In this document: one piece after another, positions 10,316-20,446 of the stretch
How positions within the stretch are numbered: the stretch's first letter is position 1
Layout of the letters: each line of letters opens with the position of its first letter
The notes under the pieces: generated by a model
What the model saw: only the letters and a program-made list of their open reading frames with translations
What the model was told of the DNA's origin: nothing
Database searches by the model: none
Made by a program: the position numbers and the translations under genes
Source of the DNA: Symbiodinium natans
Taxonomy: Eukaryota; Sar; Dinophyceae; Suessiales; Symbiodiniaceae
Assembly (NCBI GenBank): GCA_905221605.1
Contig: CAJNDS010002388.1
Span: 312,001-376,000 of the forward strand
Direction: 5' to 3'
DNA length: 64,000 nt

Positions 10316-10910
10316 TAATCCGAGCTCCTGTTTAATTGGTGGGGGGGCCCCCCCCCCCTCCCCCCCCCCACAATAAGGAAGGCAGGGTTCCGCAATAGTT
10401 GGACCATGGCCCCGTCAGATTCCAGAAAACCGAAGCCCCGGCTTCCTTAAAGTTTTTCCTTTTAAGCTTTAAGTCTTCTTTAAAGACTACAGGACCGGGG
10501 CTCCCCACGGGCCAGGGCTTCCCATAATTCTGGCCCCATTCTATTAATGTGACTCCGCCTTTCCCGGCCAGAGCCCGTAAGGGGTAGCTCAGGAAAGAAT
10601 GAAAATTTCTGTCCTCCAGTAAGCAATCACATAAGAAATCCTTGCTTTCTGAAGGCCCTCAGCTTCCAGAAAACCGAAGCCCCGGCTTAGCAGATGTTTC
10701 ACATCGACCCAAACATCCCTGCAGAAAAAAAAAAAAGCTTTCCGAAAGGCAGAGTTTCAAAATTTGACAACCCCCCAAAAAAATTTCTTTAAATGTGGAG
10801 GGTTTGGCCCATACGAAATCCATCGTAATGGAAAGTAGTCTTCCGGCGGGAATCCCGGCAAAAAAAATTCTTTAAATATGGGGGGTTAAATTAAACAGGA
10901 GCTCGGATTA
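10316..10910. mobile_element. Non-autonomous DNA transposon, TA-flanked, copy 1
   Basis: The ends TAATCCGAGCTCCTGTTTAA and the reverse complement at 10891-10910 are inverted repeats. The TA at each border is consistent with a TA target duplication, as in Tc1/mariner elements. The interior shares several blocks with 60327-60890 (for example AAGCAATCACATAAGAAATC). No transposase frame is present. Confidence 0.85.
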
Positions 10911-10927
10911 GGCAATTGGTAGTTGCG

Positions 10928-11036
10928 AGCTTCACCAGAATGAGTCCTAGGCTCTGGACCGGCATGGTCGTGGGCCTGGTGGGTCTGATCCCTTGCGCCT
11001 TCTGCCCAAGCCTGGAGAGCCAGTTGGCAGAAACCT
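10928..11036 (+). CDS. Possible exon with a hydrophobic segment
   Basis: Frame SFTRMSPRLWTGMVVGLVGL then IPCAFCPSLESQLAET. A hydrophobic stretch of about 15 residues could be a membrane segment. It follows directly after the transposon at 10316-10910. Borders unresolved. Confidence 0.55.
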
Positions 11037-11106
11037 TCATTTTAGGGTTTAGGGTTGAGGGTTTAGGGTTAGGGTTTAGGGTTTAGGGTTTCGGGTTTCG
11101 GGAGGG

Positions 11107-11190
11107 GTTGAATTTGTCCGGTCAGGCGGTGTTTGGGCAGTTTATGGAGATCGTCCTGATGCCGGAAACCGGTGCCTCCCGAAACCCTCG
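11107..11190 (+). CDS. Possible exon
   Basis: Frame LNLSGQAVFGQFMEIVLMPE then TGASRN, after a TTTAGGG/TTTCGGG tract. Unbounded. Confidence 0.42.
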
Positions 11191-11252
11191 ACCTGAATCC
11201 TCAACCCAGTTTGCAAATCTTAGGGGCACCCCCCCAAAACCGAGCCCGTGAG

Positions 11253-11312
11253 GCATCCTCTTCGACCGGATGGTGGATGAGGAAAGGAATATCAGGCTAC
11301 CTGTCGAAGATG
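11253..11312 (+). CDS. Possible exon
   Basis: Acceptor CCGTGAG|GCA, donor GATG|GTTCTC. Reads ILFDRMVDEERNIRLPVED, acidic. The next acceptor CTTTTTTTGCAG at 11382 is strong, but the two exons do not share an obviously favoured frame. Confidence 0.5.
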
Positions 11313-11764
11313 GTTCTCCAGCTTGGGGCTTAAAAAAAAACCCTAAAATCGTGTGCCACACCCTCTGCTTCTTTTTTTGCAGGGACAACGTCGACATCAA
11401 GCCCCCTCACCCTCAACTAAACTTGCACCTGGACTCCCGAAGTATGCTTAAAAGCAGGCCGAAACCTAGAAAAAGGACCATGATTCTGCATATTTTTGGG
11501 GGGTTCAGGCAAACCTAAAGTAGTTACACAAGGCTTTCCCAAGGCTCCCCACCCCCCCACCCCCCAACACTTCGGTGTGCTGTCCACACGCCTCCCCTGC
11601 CTTGTCTCCATGCAGATCGCGTCCCTAAACCCTATAGCCCTGAACCCCAAACCCTCAACCCCATAACCCTCGTGTCACTACAACCCCGAGACCCCAAACT
11701 CCAAATTCTATAACCCCTAGGTTGGGTTGGTTTGGCCCCTGGGGCTTATGGTTGTTTCACCAAG

Positions 11765-11841
11765 GAAGGAGCACGCCGAGTCGAGCATGCACAAGCCCGA
11801 CGAGGCTCCCTTTACGATACAGAGGGAGAACGCGTTATGGG
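11765..11841 (+). CDS. Predicted exon
   Basis: Acceptor CACCAAG|GAAG, donor TGGG|GTTATAG. Reads KEHAESSMHKPDEAPFTIQR then ENALW. Product unknown. Confidence 0.62.
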
Positions 11842-12597
11842 GTTATAGTGTCATTGGGTTACCCTAAACCCTAAACCCTAAACCCTAAGGGTGACAGGGT
11901 TTTATAGGGTTTGAAAAGGCCTGAGAGTGGTGGATGCCCTGTGCGAAGCTTGGGCGCGTCCAGCGACACAAGACCCCTCCGATCCCTCTGACAACCCCCT
12001 TGGAGGCGCTCAATGATAGCAACCTGAAAACCATTAACAACCCCGAACAAAAAGGGGGAAACGACTAAACAACACCCTGAAAGCCCCAAGCACATTGAAA
12101 AATGACCCTTAAGCAACCCTCAAAAAGCCGACAAAACCCTTTAAAGAAACACCCGACAAACCTCAAAAGCCCCACTCATGAACACCATAGCGAACACCGC
12201 GAACACCACGAACAGCGCGAACAGGGCAACGGAGCGTTCATAAGTCCACTCATCTTCACCCTTGCACGGCGAAGTGTCTGGGAAGGCTGAGGGGAGGCGG
12301 GTTTGAGCGCCAAGTGTTGGAAAGTTTGGGGTGTATTTAGGGCAAAGGGTTTAAGGCTGGTTCCTCACTCACTCATCCCCGAAATGCGTAAACCCTCTAT
12401 ATCCCCTAAAGCCCTACACTGGGATTTCTCTCTGGTCTAATGTGGGGTCCTTATGACCCCTTATGTATTTGCCCTAAACCCTGAACCCTAAAACCCTAAA
12501 GACCCTAAGCCCTGAACCCTAAAACCCTAAACCCTAAACCCTAAAACCCTAAACCCTAAAAACCCTTAAAACCCTAACAAACCCTAAAAATTGAAAG

Positions 12598-12689
12598 ACC
12601 ATCCGACTGCTTCCTTCCGAAAGCCTGAGGGCACCTGGAGCGCGGTGAAGAGGCCCGACGCGATCAACAAGCAGAAGCAGAAGGCGGGA
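12598..12689 (+). CDS. Predicted exon before a telomere-repeat intron
   Basis: The acceptor is TTGAAAG|AC. Reads HPTASFRKPEGTWSAVKRPD then AINKQKQKAG, ending on a codon boundary right before GTTTAGGG. The basic lysine/glutamine C-end suggests a surface-exposed helix. Confidence 0.76.
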
Positions 12690-12763
12690 GTTTAGGGTTT
12701 AGGGCTTAGGGTTTAGTTTAGGGTTTAGGGTTTAGGGTTTAGGGTTTAGGGTTTAGGGTTTAG
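12690..12763 (+). repeat. Intron made only of telomere-type heptamers (74 nt)
   Basis: Runs GTTTAGGG ... TTTAG, with one TTTAGTTTAGGG slip and one CTTAGGG. Phase 0 on both sides. The downstream frame (GACSEFAKFTRT) stays open after joining. Confidence 0.7.
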
Positions 12764-12850
12764 GGTGCCTGTTCGGAGTTTGCCAAGTTCACACGTACAG
12801 CCTCAACACCCCGCCTGCAAGTTTGCAACAGCCTCCGCATCCTGCAACGA
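12764..12850 (+). CDS. Predicted exon after a telomere-repeat intron
   Basis: Reads GACSEFAKFTRTASTPRLQV then CNSLRILQRTC. The frame closes with TGA soon after, so a donor must lie before about 12860; a GA or GT choice is not resolved. Confidence 0.62.
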
Positions 12851-13079
12851 ACCTGCCACACCTGAAACCTCTCTGCCTCGTAGAACCTTGACCGGTTTAG
12901 GGTTTAGGGTTTAGGGTTTAGGGTTTAGGGTTTAGGGTTAGGGTCCCGCAGTTTAGGCTCTAGGAGTCGAAGGTTTCGGGTTTCGGGAAGCTGCACAAAA
13001 ACCTAAACCCTAAAACCTAAACCCTAAACCCTAAACCCTAAGCCCTAAGCCCTAAGCCCTAAACCCTGAACCCGAAAAG

Positions 13080-13174
13080 CTTCACTTATGCTTCAAAACT
13101 TTGCGCTCAGGCGATCACCCACCTGTGGCTTGATCGCTATCTGCCCATCCTGCTGCCGCGGCAGCCGCTTGAAG
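13080..13174 (+). CDS. Predicted exon
   Basis: Acceptor-like GAAAAG|C, donor GAAG|GTTATA. Reads FTYASKLCAQAITHLWLDRY then LPILLPRQPLE. Confidence 0.58.
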
Positions 13175-13317
13175 GTTATACTGCACGGTGGCACACCTCA
13201 ACCCTGGTTAGGATCTCAAAGCACCTCAACCCCGGGGTTTCGAGTTTAGGGAGTTGCGGGTTCAGAGTCGGAACCCTCAACCTAGACCTGCCGTCGTGTG
13301 TGCCCATTGCCAATTAG

Positions 13318-13378
13318 AGGCGTCGGTTGCTGGGTACAAGAATTCATCCAGCACCCTTTCGAACTTGAGGCGTCTAGG
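13318..13378 (+). CDS. Predicted exon before a telomere-type intron
   Basis: Acceptor CCAATTAG|AGGC. Reads GVGCWVQEFIQHPFELEASR, ending on a codon boundary at AGG|GTTTAGGG. Joins in phase 0 to 13436. Confidence 0.68.
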
Positions 13379-13435
13379 GTTTAGGGTTTAGGGTCTAGGG
13401 TTTAGGGTTTAAGGTTTTAGGGTTTAGGGGTTGAG
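13379..13435 (+). repeat. Intron of telomere-type heptamers (57 nt)
   Basis: Starts GTTTAGGGTTTAGGG, contains TCTAGGG and TTTAAGG variants, and ends GGGGTTGAG. GT-AG, phase 0 on both sides. Confidence 0.62.
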
Positions 13436-13519
13436 AGAGACAAGCTAAGGAAGAAGTACCTCTTGCTCTTTTCGTGCCTTGACATCACAGTGGGCTCGTC
13501 CACGGATTGGGCAAAGAGG
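13436..13519 (+). CDS. Predicted exon
   Basis: Reads RDKLRKKYLLLFSCLDITVG then SSTDWAKR, 28 codons with phase 0 at both ends; the donor is AGG|GTTGCG. It starts basic and then has a hydrophobic stretch. Confidence 0.76.
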
Positions 13520-13677
13520 GTTGCGAAAGGAACTAAACTGGGTCGGCAATGCCGGCTGGGCCCCAGGGTCGGGCTAGTCTGGTAGTCTCAGGGTCTTTTC
13601 CGAAAACGGAGAGGCGGGTTAGGGGCTTCAGTTTCGGGGTTTGGGGTAGCTTCTGGATGCTCGGACGCCTAGTCCAG

Positions 13678-13770
13678 ACAGTCTTCATTCCTCTGCCACA
13701 TTCAAGAGGCCAGTTCACGGATGTGCCCAACGACCGAAGCCACCACGCTGAACAGCAAAACATTGTCGGC
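13678..13770 (+). CDS. Predicted exon
   Basis: The acceptor is GTCCAG|ACA, in phase 0 with 13519. Reads TVFIPLPHSRGQFTDVPNDR then SHHAEQQNI. The frame meets TAG at 13774-13776, or splices at ATT|GTCGGC just before. Confidence 0.6.
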
Positions 13771-13799
13771 CTATAGGGCAACTAGCGCTGTCGACGTCT

Positions 13800-13945
13800 C
13801 CTAACCCCTAAGCCCCTAACCCCCTAAACCCCTAAGCCCCTAAACCCCTAAACCCCTAAACCCCTAAACCCCTAAACCCCTAAACCCCTAAACCCCTAAA
13901 CCCCTAAACCCCTAAACCCCTAAACCCCTAAACCCCTAAACCCCT
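13800..13945 (+). repeat. Octamer array CCCCTAAA
   Basis: About 17 copies of CCCCTAAA, the reverse complement of the octamer array type seen at 8709-8860. Uniform inside, with the adjacent exon starting right after it. Confidence 0.9.
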
Positions 13946-13955
13946 AAACCCTAAG

Positions 13956-14056
13956 CCTTCGTGAGGAACCTGAGCTTCGTTGTCTTCCTCGTGCTCTACA
14001 ACCCGGACCACGGCGGCACAATGATCATCCTTCTCCTGAGCAGGGCTCCTCAGAGG
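13956..14056 (+). CDS. Predicted exon with a membrane-like segment
   Basis: Acceptor CCCTAAG|CC, donor CAGAGG|GTGCGG. Reads FVRNLSFVVFLVLYNPDHGG then TMIILLLSRAPQR. It has two short hydrophobic runs, so a membrane protein is possible. Confidence 0.72.
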
Positions 14057-14186
14057 GTGCGGAGGAGGGTCCTTGGGATTTTGGACTTCCAACGTTCCGG
14101 GGGCTTCGCGGAAGTTGCATGTTATCCCTAAACCCTAAATCCTAAACCCTAAACCCTAAACCCTAAACCCTAAATCCCTCCCGGAG

Positions 14187-14275
14187 CTCGCGCTCAGGTG
14201 GAGGCGCTTTGTACGCCGAGACGATGCAGCTCCTGTGCAGTGCCCAGGCCTGCGTGGTTGGATGCACCATGGATC
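14187..14275 (+). CDS. Possible exon
   Basis: Frame LALRWRRFVRRDDAAPVQCP then GLRGWMHHG, arginine-rich at the start. Borders are uncertain. The downstream 14284-14475 contains repeated CCTTGGGG and GATCATA motifs typical of the terminal elements in this window. Confidence 0.5.
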
Positions 14276-14475
14276 GCTGGCCAAGAGCATTCCTTGGGGG
14301 AGGGGGACCAGATGAACCCTAAAAGTAGGATCATAGTCCTTGGGGGGCGACATGAGACGACCTGAGCCCCTAAATTTAGGATCAGATTATTCCTTGGGGT
14401 GACCAAACGAACCTAAATTAGGATCACATACCCTCTTTTCCTGCTTCCAATCCCTACTCATTGGCAGGTATATAG

Positions 14476-14579
14476 ACCATCAACCGTGCAGGGTTCGTTA
14501 CTGAGAGCGACTTTCATTTCTGCTTCCCGAACATGCAACCCGAGGGCTTGTTAGGCATCCCGCCAGACAAGGGCTTGGG
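14476..14579 (+). CDS. Predicted exon before the cleanest telomere-repeat intron
   Basis: The acceptor is GTATATAG|ACC. Reads TINRAGFVTESDFHFCFPNM then QPEGLLGIPPDKGL plus 2 bases. Joins in phase to 14627. Confidence 0.85.
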
Positions 14580-14626
14580 GTTTAGGGTTTAGGGTTTAGG
14601 GTTTGGGGTTTAGGGTTTGGGTTTAG
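14580..14626 (+). repeat. Intron made only of telomere-type heptamers (47 nt)
   Basis: Nothing but TTTAGGG, TTTGGGG and one short TTTGGG unit, beginning GTTTAG and ending TTTAG|G. The 2+1 phase across it gives a glycine codon and a continuous frame. It is the shortest and cleanest example. Confidence 0.78.
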
Positions 14627-14729
14627 GCTCTACGGTCGCTTCAACGAAGCGTGGCGAAAGGATGTCCGCCGAAGCATCCGCCTGTGGCTCTTGGACAGGG
14701 TTGCCACCTCAGCATGGGGCACCACGCGA
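14627..14729 (+). CDS. Predicted exon after a telomere-repeat intron
   Basis: Reads LYGRFNEAWRKDVRRSIRLW then LLDRVATSAWGTTR. A GTCAGC donor is likely at 14730; the unspliced frame runs on to a stop near 14770. Confidence 0.78.
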
Positions 14730-14951
14730 GTCAGCGATTGGAATCCTTTCATACGAGCCCAAATCCTATAATGCTGCTTTGGTTACTACTACACAACCCT
14801 TACCGGGCTCCTTGATAACCTTCAAAAAAAGTATGGGTTCGGGTAGAGTTTGGCTGCAGCATTCTAAGGCGCAATGCGAATGAATGTCAAGCCTCGGTTG
14901 TTGATAGAGATGCACCACGCATCTCTCCGCAACCCCAACATCTCCAGCTAG

Positions 14952-15040
14952 CACGTCTTCCATGATATGGTCGCTTCGCATGACCATGTTTTCGAGAAGA
15001 TTCATGTCATCGTTTATGCCGAAGACTTGTTGTCTGCTTT
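14952..15040 (+). CDS. Possible exon
   Basis: Acceptor CCAGCTAG|CAC. Reads HVFHDMVASHDHVFEKIHVI then VYAEDLL. The same frame is open upstream (MRMNVKPRLLIEMHHASLRN from 14874) but is cut by TAG at 14949-14951, which is either intronic or a nonsense change. Confidence 0.5.
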
Positions 15041-15209
15041 GCTTCTAGTAATGTCGTGTTTTTGGCCTTCGCCAACGCACAAGCCATGACACTTCTCAGC
15101 ATTCAGAGTCAGGTGTTCATCGTTTCCACCTAAACCCTAAACCCTAAACCCTTAACCCTTCACCCTTAACCCTAAACCCTTAACCCTAAACCCTAAACGT
15201 CGATCTCAG

Positions 15210-15300
15210 GTCAACATTGCGGAGTTCGCGGCGTTTCTGCAGCTCGCGACAAAGTTGGCGTTTCAGGGACTCTCCATCCTCTGCTTCGCCCCAGTGGTTT
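15210..15300 (+). CDS. Predicted exon, hydrophobic
   Basis: The acceptor is CGATCTCAG|GTC. Reads VNIAEFAAFLQLATKLAFQG then LSILCFAPV. A probable membrane segment. The 3' end is not fixed. Confidence 0.65.
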
Positions 15301-15377
15301 TGCCGGTTTTGCCCGCACCTTCCCGAATCCTTAGCCCTAAACCCTAAACCCTAAACCCTAAACCCTAAACCCTAAAG

Positions 15378-15513
15378 CCAAGTCCCAAACAAGATGTGTG
15401 AGGCTCATTTCCACCAGCTGCATCTTCCGCTACATTCACGAGGCAGAGGAGACTGAGCCGAGACACGTACAAGCCTTGTGGGCAGCGGCTCGGAATATCT
15501 CAGATTCAAGGGG
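15378..15513 (+). CDS. Predicted exon before a telomere-repeat intron
   Basis: The acceptor is CTAAAG|CC. Reads KSQTRCVRLISTSCIFRYIH then EAEETEPRHVQALWAAARNI and SDSR plus GG. The donor is GG|GTTTAGGG. First of three in-phase exons ending at 15910. Confidence 0.82.
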
Positions 15514-15617
15514 GTTTAGGGTTTAGGGTTTAGGGTTTAGGGTTCAGGGTTTAGGGTTTAGGGTTTGGGGTTTAGGGTTTAGGGTTTAGGGATTAAGGTT
15601 TAGGGTTTAGGGTTTAG
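15514..15617 (+). repeat. Intron made only of telomere-type heptamers (104 nt)
   Basis: Runs GTTTAGGG ... TTTAG with TTCAGGG, TTTGGGG and ATTAAGG variants. Removing it joins GG to A15618 and keeps the frame open. Confidence 0.72.
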
Positions 15618-15694
15618 ATGGGCTGAGGGGCTCTTGAGTTTTGGGGTGAGCGCAGTGAGACGGAAGAAGCCCCAAGAGGCGCCTGAAACCCTAG
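15618..15694 (+). CDS. Predicted exon between a telomere-repeat intron and an introner
   Basis: Reads WAEGLLSFGVSAVRRKKPQE then APETL plus 1 base; the donor is CTAG|GTAGGC. Both neighbouring introns are insertion-derived, and both junctions are in phase. Confidence 0.83.
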
Positions 15695-15803
15695 GTAGGC
15701 CTCCTTGGGGCACTTCATATGTTCCCTGCTTAGGTTGAAGAGGACTAGGGTTTAGGGTTTAGGGTTTTTGGAACTCTTCAGAGGGTTTTAAGGGCTATCC
15801 TAG
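15695..15803 (+). mobile_element. Introner-like element containing a TTTAGGG tract
   Basis: A GT-AG intron of 109 nt, nearly the whole of which matches the element at 27318-27415 (shared TATGTTCCC, TTCAGAGGGTTT, AAGGGC-ATCCTAG). This copy has about 22 bases of TTTAGGG at 15746-15768; the 27318 copy has none at that point. Confidence 0.75.
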
Positions 15804-15910
15804 GCCATCAAAAGGCCCCTGAAGCCCGCGTAGTTCTACCTCGAAGTCGCAAGCCGAGACTGGCGTGTTCCTCATGGGCGGGCAGCACTGAGGGGCCCAA
15901 AGCGGTCTAA
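15804..15910 (+). CDS. Predicted terminal exon ending TAA
   Basis: Continues in phase: HQKAPEARVVLPRSRKPRLA then CSSWAGSTEGPKAV and TAA at 15908-15910. Basic and probably disordered. Right after it come poly-C and poly-A runs at 15917-15946. Confidence 0.72.
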
Positions 15911-16208
15911 ACACCCCCCCCCCCCCCAAAAAAAAAAAAAAAAAAACTGTGCACCCCAAAAAGGCCTAACTCTGACCCCTATAAGCCCTAAAGAGCCTAA
16001 CCCTAAGCCCTACAAACTCCAAGGGGCCTAGCTCCAAGCCCTCTCAGCCCTCCAAACTCTCTAAACCCTCTAACAAACCCTAAAAAAAAGGATAGGCTTG
16101 CAAAAAACTGCCACCCCGAACTTCGTCTCCAGACCCTAAACCCTAAACCCCAAACCCTATAAACCTTAAACCCCAAAGATCTCAAGGGACCTGGGGAGCA
16201 GAGCCAAG

Positions 16209-16490
16209 AGTTTAGGGGGTTTAGGGGGTTTAGGGGTTTTGGGGGTTTTGGGGGTTTTGGGGGGTTTTGGGGGTTTTGGGGGTTTTGGGGGTTTTGGGGG
16301 TTTTGGGGTTTTGGGGGTTTTGGGGGGTTGGGGGGTTTGGGGTTTGGGGGTGGGGGGTTTGGGGGGGGTTTGGGGGGGGTTTGGGGGGGTTTTGGGGGGT
16401 TTGGGGGGTTTTAGGGGTTTAGGGGGTTTAGGGGTTTAGGGGGTTGGGGGTTTTGGGGGTGTTTGGGGGGTTTAGGGGGTTTGGGGGTTT
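16209..16490 (+). repeat. G-rich array TTTTGGGGG / TTTAGGGGG
   Basis: About 280 bases of units 8-10 long, each with 4-8 G in a row. It translates as a glycine/leucine/phenylalanine repeat that I do not treat as a gene. Strong G-quadruplex potential. Confidence 0.92.
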
Positions 16491-16506
16491 GGGGCTGGCT
16501 GCTAAG

Positions 16507-16597
16507 TCTTCTTCCTCAATCTTCGAGCCCTGTCGGCTCTTGTCCAGGATGTCCTCGGTTTACGGACCCCTGGTGTCCATGATGGCACCTTGGACAG
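16507..16597 (+). CDS. Predicted exon interrupted by a short element
   Basis: Reads SSSSIFEPCRLLSRMSSVYG then PLVSMMAPWT plus 1 base. The donor is ACAG|GAAC (GA type), inside the 4-base duplication GGAA. Joins in phase to 16682. Confidence 0.68.
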
Positions 16598-16600
16598 GAA

Positions 16601-16681
16601 CTACATCCCCCTTGAGAACTACTCTTTTTGTTTATGTAAAACCCAAGAGGGTATTAAAAGTATCCTCTAAGGGGAGTATAG
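16601..16681. mobile_element. MITE/introner, family A, duplication GGAA
   Basis: Ends CTACATCCCCCTT and AAGGGGAGTATAG; GGAA is repeated at 16597-16600 and 16682-16685. Shares CCCAAGAGG and AAGGGGAGTATAG with the copies at 17052 and 55950. The frame happens also to be open through it. Confidence 0.88.
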
Positions 16682-16817
16682 GGAAGGGTTTTTACGGTTC
16701 GACGGATTTAGCCCCTGGCAAGCCAGTGAGCCCAGTTGCGCGTTGGATAATGCTGCCATCCAGTTTCCGAGTGGGGGACTGGGAGCCCAGGGCACGAAGC
16801 AACCGGATGAATGCCAC
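16682..16817 (+). CDS. Predicted exon
   Basis: Continues GKGFYGSTDLAPGKPVSPVA then RWIMLPSSFRVGDWEPRARS and NRMNAT. It runs into a CCCTAAA tract; the donor is not resolved. Confidence 0.66.
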
Positions 16818-16846
16818 CCCTAAACCCTAAACCCTAAACCCACCAG

Positions 16847-16930
16847 GTGCAGATGATCGTTGACATGATCCGATGGATCGTTCTGCTCTTGCCCATCATC
16901 ATCAGCAACTTGGCAGAAGCTCACTGCTGT
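16847..16930 (+). CDS. Possible exon with a membrane segment
   Basis: The acceptor is ACCCACCAG|GTG. Reads VQMIVDMIRWIVLLLPIIIS then NLAEA. A clear hydrophobic helix. The frame stays open to 17044, but the true end is unknown. A minus-strand frame also exists here. Confidence 0.58.
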
Positions 16931-17051
16931 GCAACACAGCACGCTCATGTCAGTTCTTTTTGGCGCCCCCTCCTGAGTTGCGATCCTCAAATTTCGGATC
17001 ACAGCAGCGCCCAATTTGTCCGCGAGGCTCAGAGCATGCCTTAGGTTGATG

Positions 17052-17140
17052 CTATATCCCCCTTGGGAATTATTTCGTTGATATAAACCCAAGAGGACAT
17101 TAAACACATTATTTTTATTAAGGTTCTAAGGAGAGTATAG
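17052..17140. mobile_element. MITE, family A, duplication GATG
   Basis: Ends CTATATCCCCCTTGGG and CTAAGGAGAGTATAG; GATG is repeated at 17048-17051 and 17141-17144. Exact removal does not restore an open frame here, so it probably sits inside a larger intron or untranslated region. Confidence 0.88.
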
Positions 17141-17171
17141 GATGCCCCCAGTCTCAGTCTCTCATCCTCAG

Positions 17172-17345
17172 ATCACCGCACCCTGAAAGCGGCCAGTGGG
17201 CTGGCATGATGGAGTACAGGTGTTTGGTGGGCAGGCTCCGCACTTGCTCTCGGCAGGGGCGGAGGCCCAAAAGGCCACAGAGGCTGCGGGAGAACTGGGT
17301 GTGGGGCGACCTCATCCTGAACGATGGAGGCGGCAAGCCCAATAC
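17172..17345 (+). CDS. Predicted exon
   Basis: The acceptor is CATCCTCAG|ATC. Reads SPHPESGQWAGMMEYRCLVG then RLRTCSRQGRRPKRPQRLRE and NWVWGDLILNDGGGKPNTTE. A strongly basic middle. Ends near a C-rich run at 17355. Confidence 0.62.
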
Positions 17346-17359
17346 TACAGAGGCCCCCC

Positions 17360-19419
<2,060 letters not shown>

Positions 19420-19420
<1 letters not shown>

Positions 19421-20189
19421 TACAGCTCTGCGGAGTCTGGCGAGGCATCCAAAACTGGCGGACTGTCTGTCTCAGGCTGTGTGGAAACTGGCGGACTGTC
19501 TGGCTGTCTAGGGAACCGGCACAGGATCTGGGGCACCAACAGGTTTGCACCCCCGGCAGAAGTGCGGATAATGGCCATCCACATCTGCCGACATCCTGGG
19601 GCTTCTGTCTCGCATTTCATGCAGGCCACTATGCAAAAGAACTGCCCACGGCCGCCTGACTCTCTGCCTCTCCCACCCATGCGAGTGTTTGGGGGAAGCA
19701 CGATCAAGCCTTTGCTTGGTATCTGCACAGTGTCTGCCTGTCGACCATCACCATCTCTCGTGGCCCCTTTTCCAGACTGGCTGTGTCCTTGGCCGGCCTG
19801 TCCAGCCTGGCTGCTTGCCTGGCTGCCTGGCTGACCATCTCTCTTGCCCCCTTTTCCAGACTGCCTTTGTCCTTGGCCTGCCTGTCCAGCCTGGCTGCTT
19901 GCCTGGCCGCCTGGCTGTCCGTCTGAAGTACTGAAGCGAACACCCATCCTGCCTCTGCTCTGGCTGCGTGTGCGGGCCGAACTGCCTGGACCTGGCTTCC
20001 ACGTCCAGGCAGTATTCGCTGCCTGGTCTGTGCTCGGGTGCGTCTGGCTTGCTGTCTTGGCCTCTGCCCGGGGCTGGTCAGGCAGGCTGCCCTCCACAAA
20101 GCAGCGAAGGAGCCGTCGACTGCCTCCATGAGGTCCAAGTCCGAGGCCTGCAGCAGTGTCTCCATGGCTTGCTCAAGCTCGAAGGACAT
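19420..20189 (-). CDS. Second minus-strand gene, probably 2+ exons, unknown function
   Basis: A plausible start at 20187-20189 reads MSFELEQAMETLLQASDLDL then MEAVDGSFAALWR, helical and acidic. The likely continuation is in another frame: MGVRFSTSDGQPGGQASSQA then a Gln/Ala/Gly repeat, and further on FFCIVACMKCETEAPGCRQM then WMAIIRTSAGG. The Gln/Ser-rich part corresponds to two 84-base tandem copies (units starting 19750 and 19834). Introns or frameshifts must connect the parts. It lies just downstream of the larger minus-strand gene and shares its CTGTCTG-rich composition. Confidence 0.45.
19750..19917. repeat. 84-base tandem duplication
   Basis: ACCATCTCTC at 19750 and 19834 begin two similar units, with shared CCCCTTTTCCAGACTG and GTCCAGCCTGGCTGCTTGCC. 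84 is divisible by 3, so the duplication keeps a reading frame. Confidence 0.8.
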
Positions 20190-20446
20190 GGCTGGCACTC
20201 TGTACAGGCAGGCAGGGGAGTGTCTGTTTGTCTCGCTCTCGCTCTCTCGCAGTCTGAGCACCTGAGCCGTGCAAGCATGAAGTTGCGGCTGCGTGGTTTC
20301 AGGCGTGCAGGCTTCAGGCTTCAGGGTTCGCTGGAAAAAGGTTGCATCTAAAAACAGGCTGAGCTGAGCTGTCCTCCCAGATCTCTGTCTGACCGACCTC
20401 GACGAACTTCTGCCAAGCCTCACAGACCTGGCAGTGGCTTTTCATG

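Noticed and set aside
16239-16443. Gly/Leu/Phe repeat frame
   Set aside because: Translation of the TTTTGGGGG array.
17048-17144. GATG element as an in-frame intron
   Set aside because: Exact removal yields stops in all frames compatible with the neighbouring islands.
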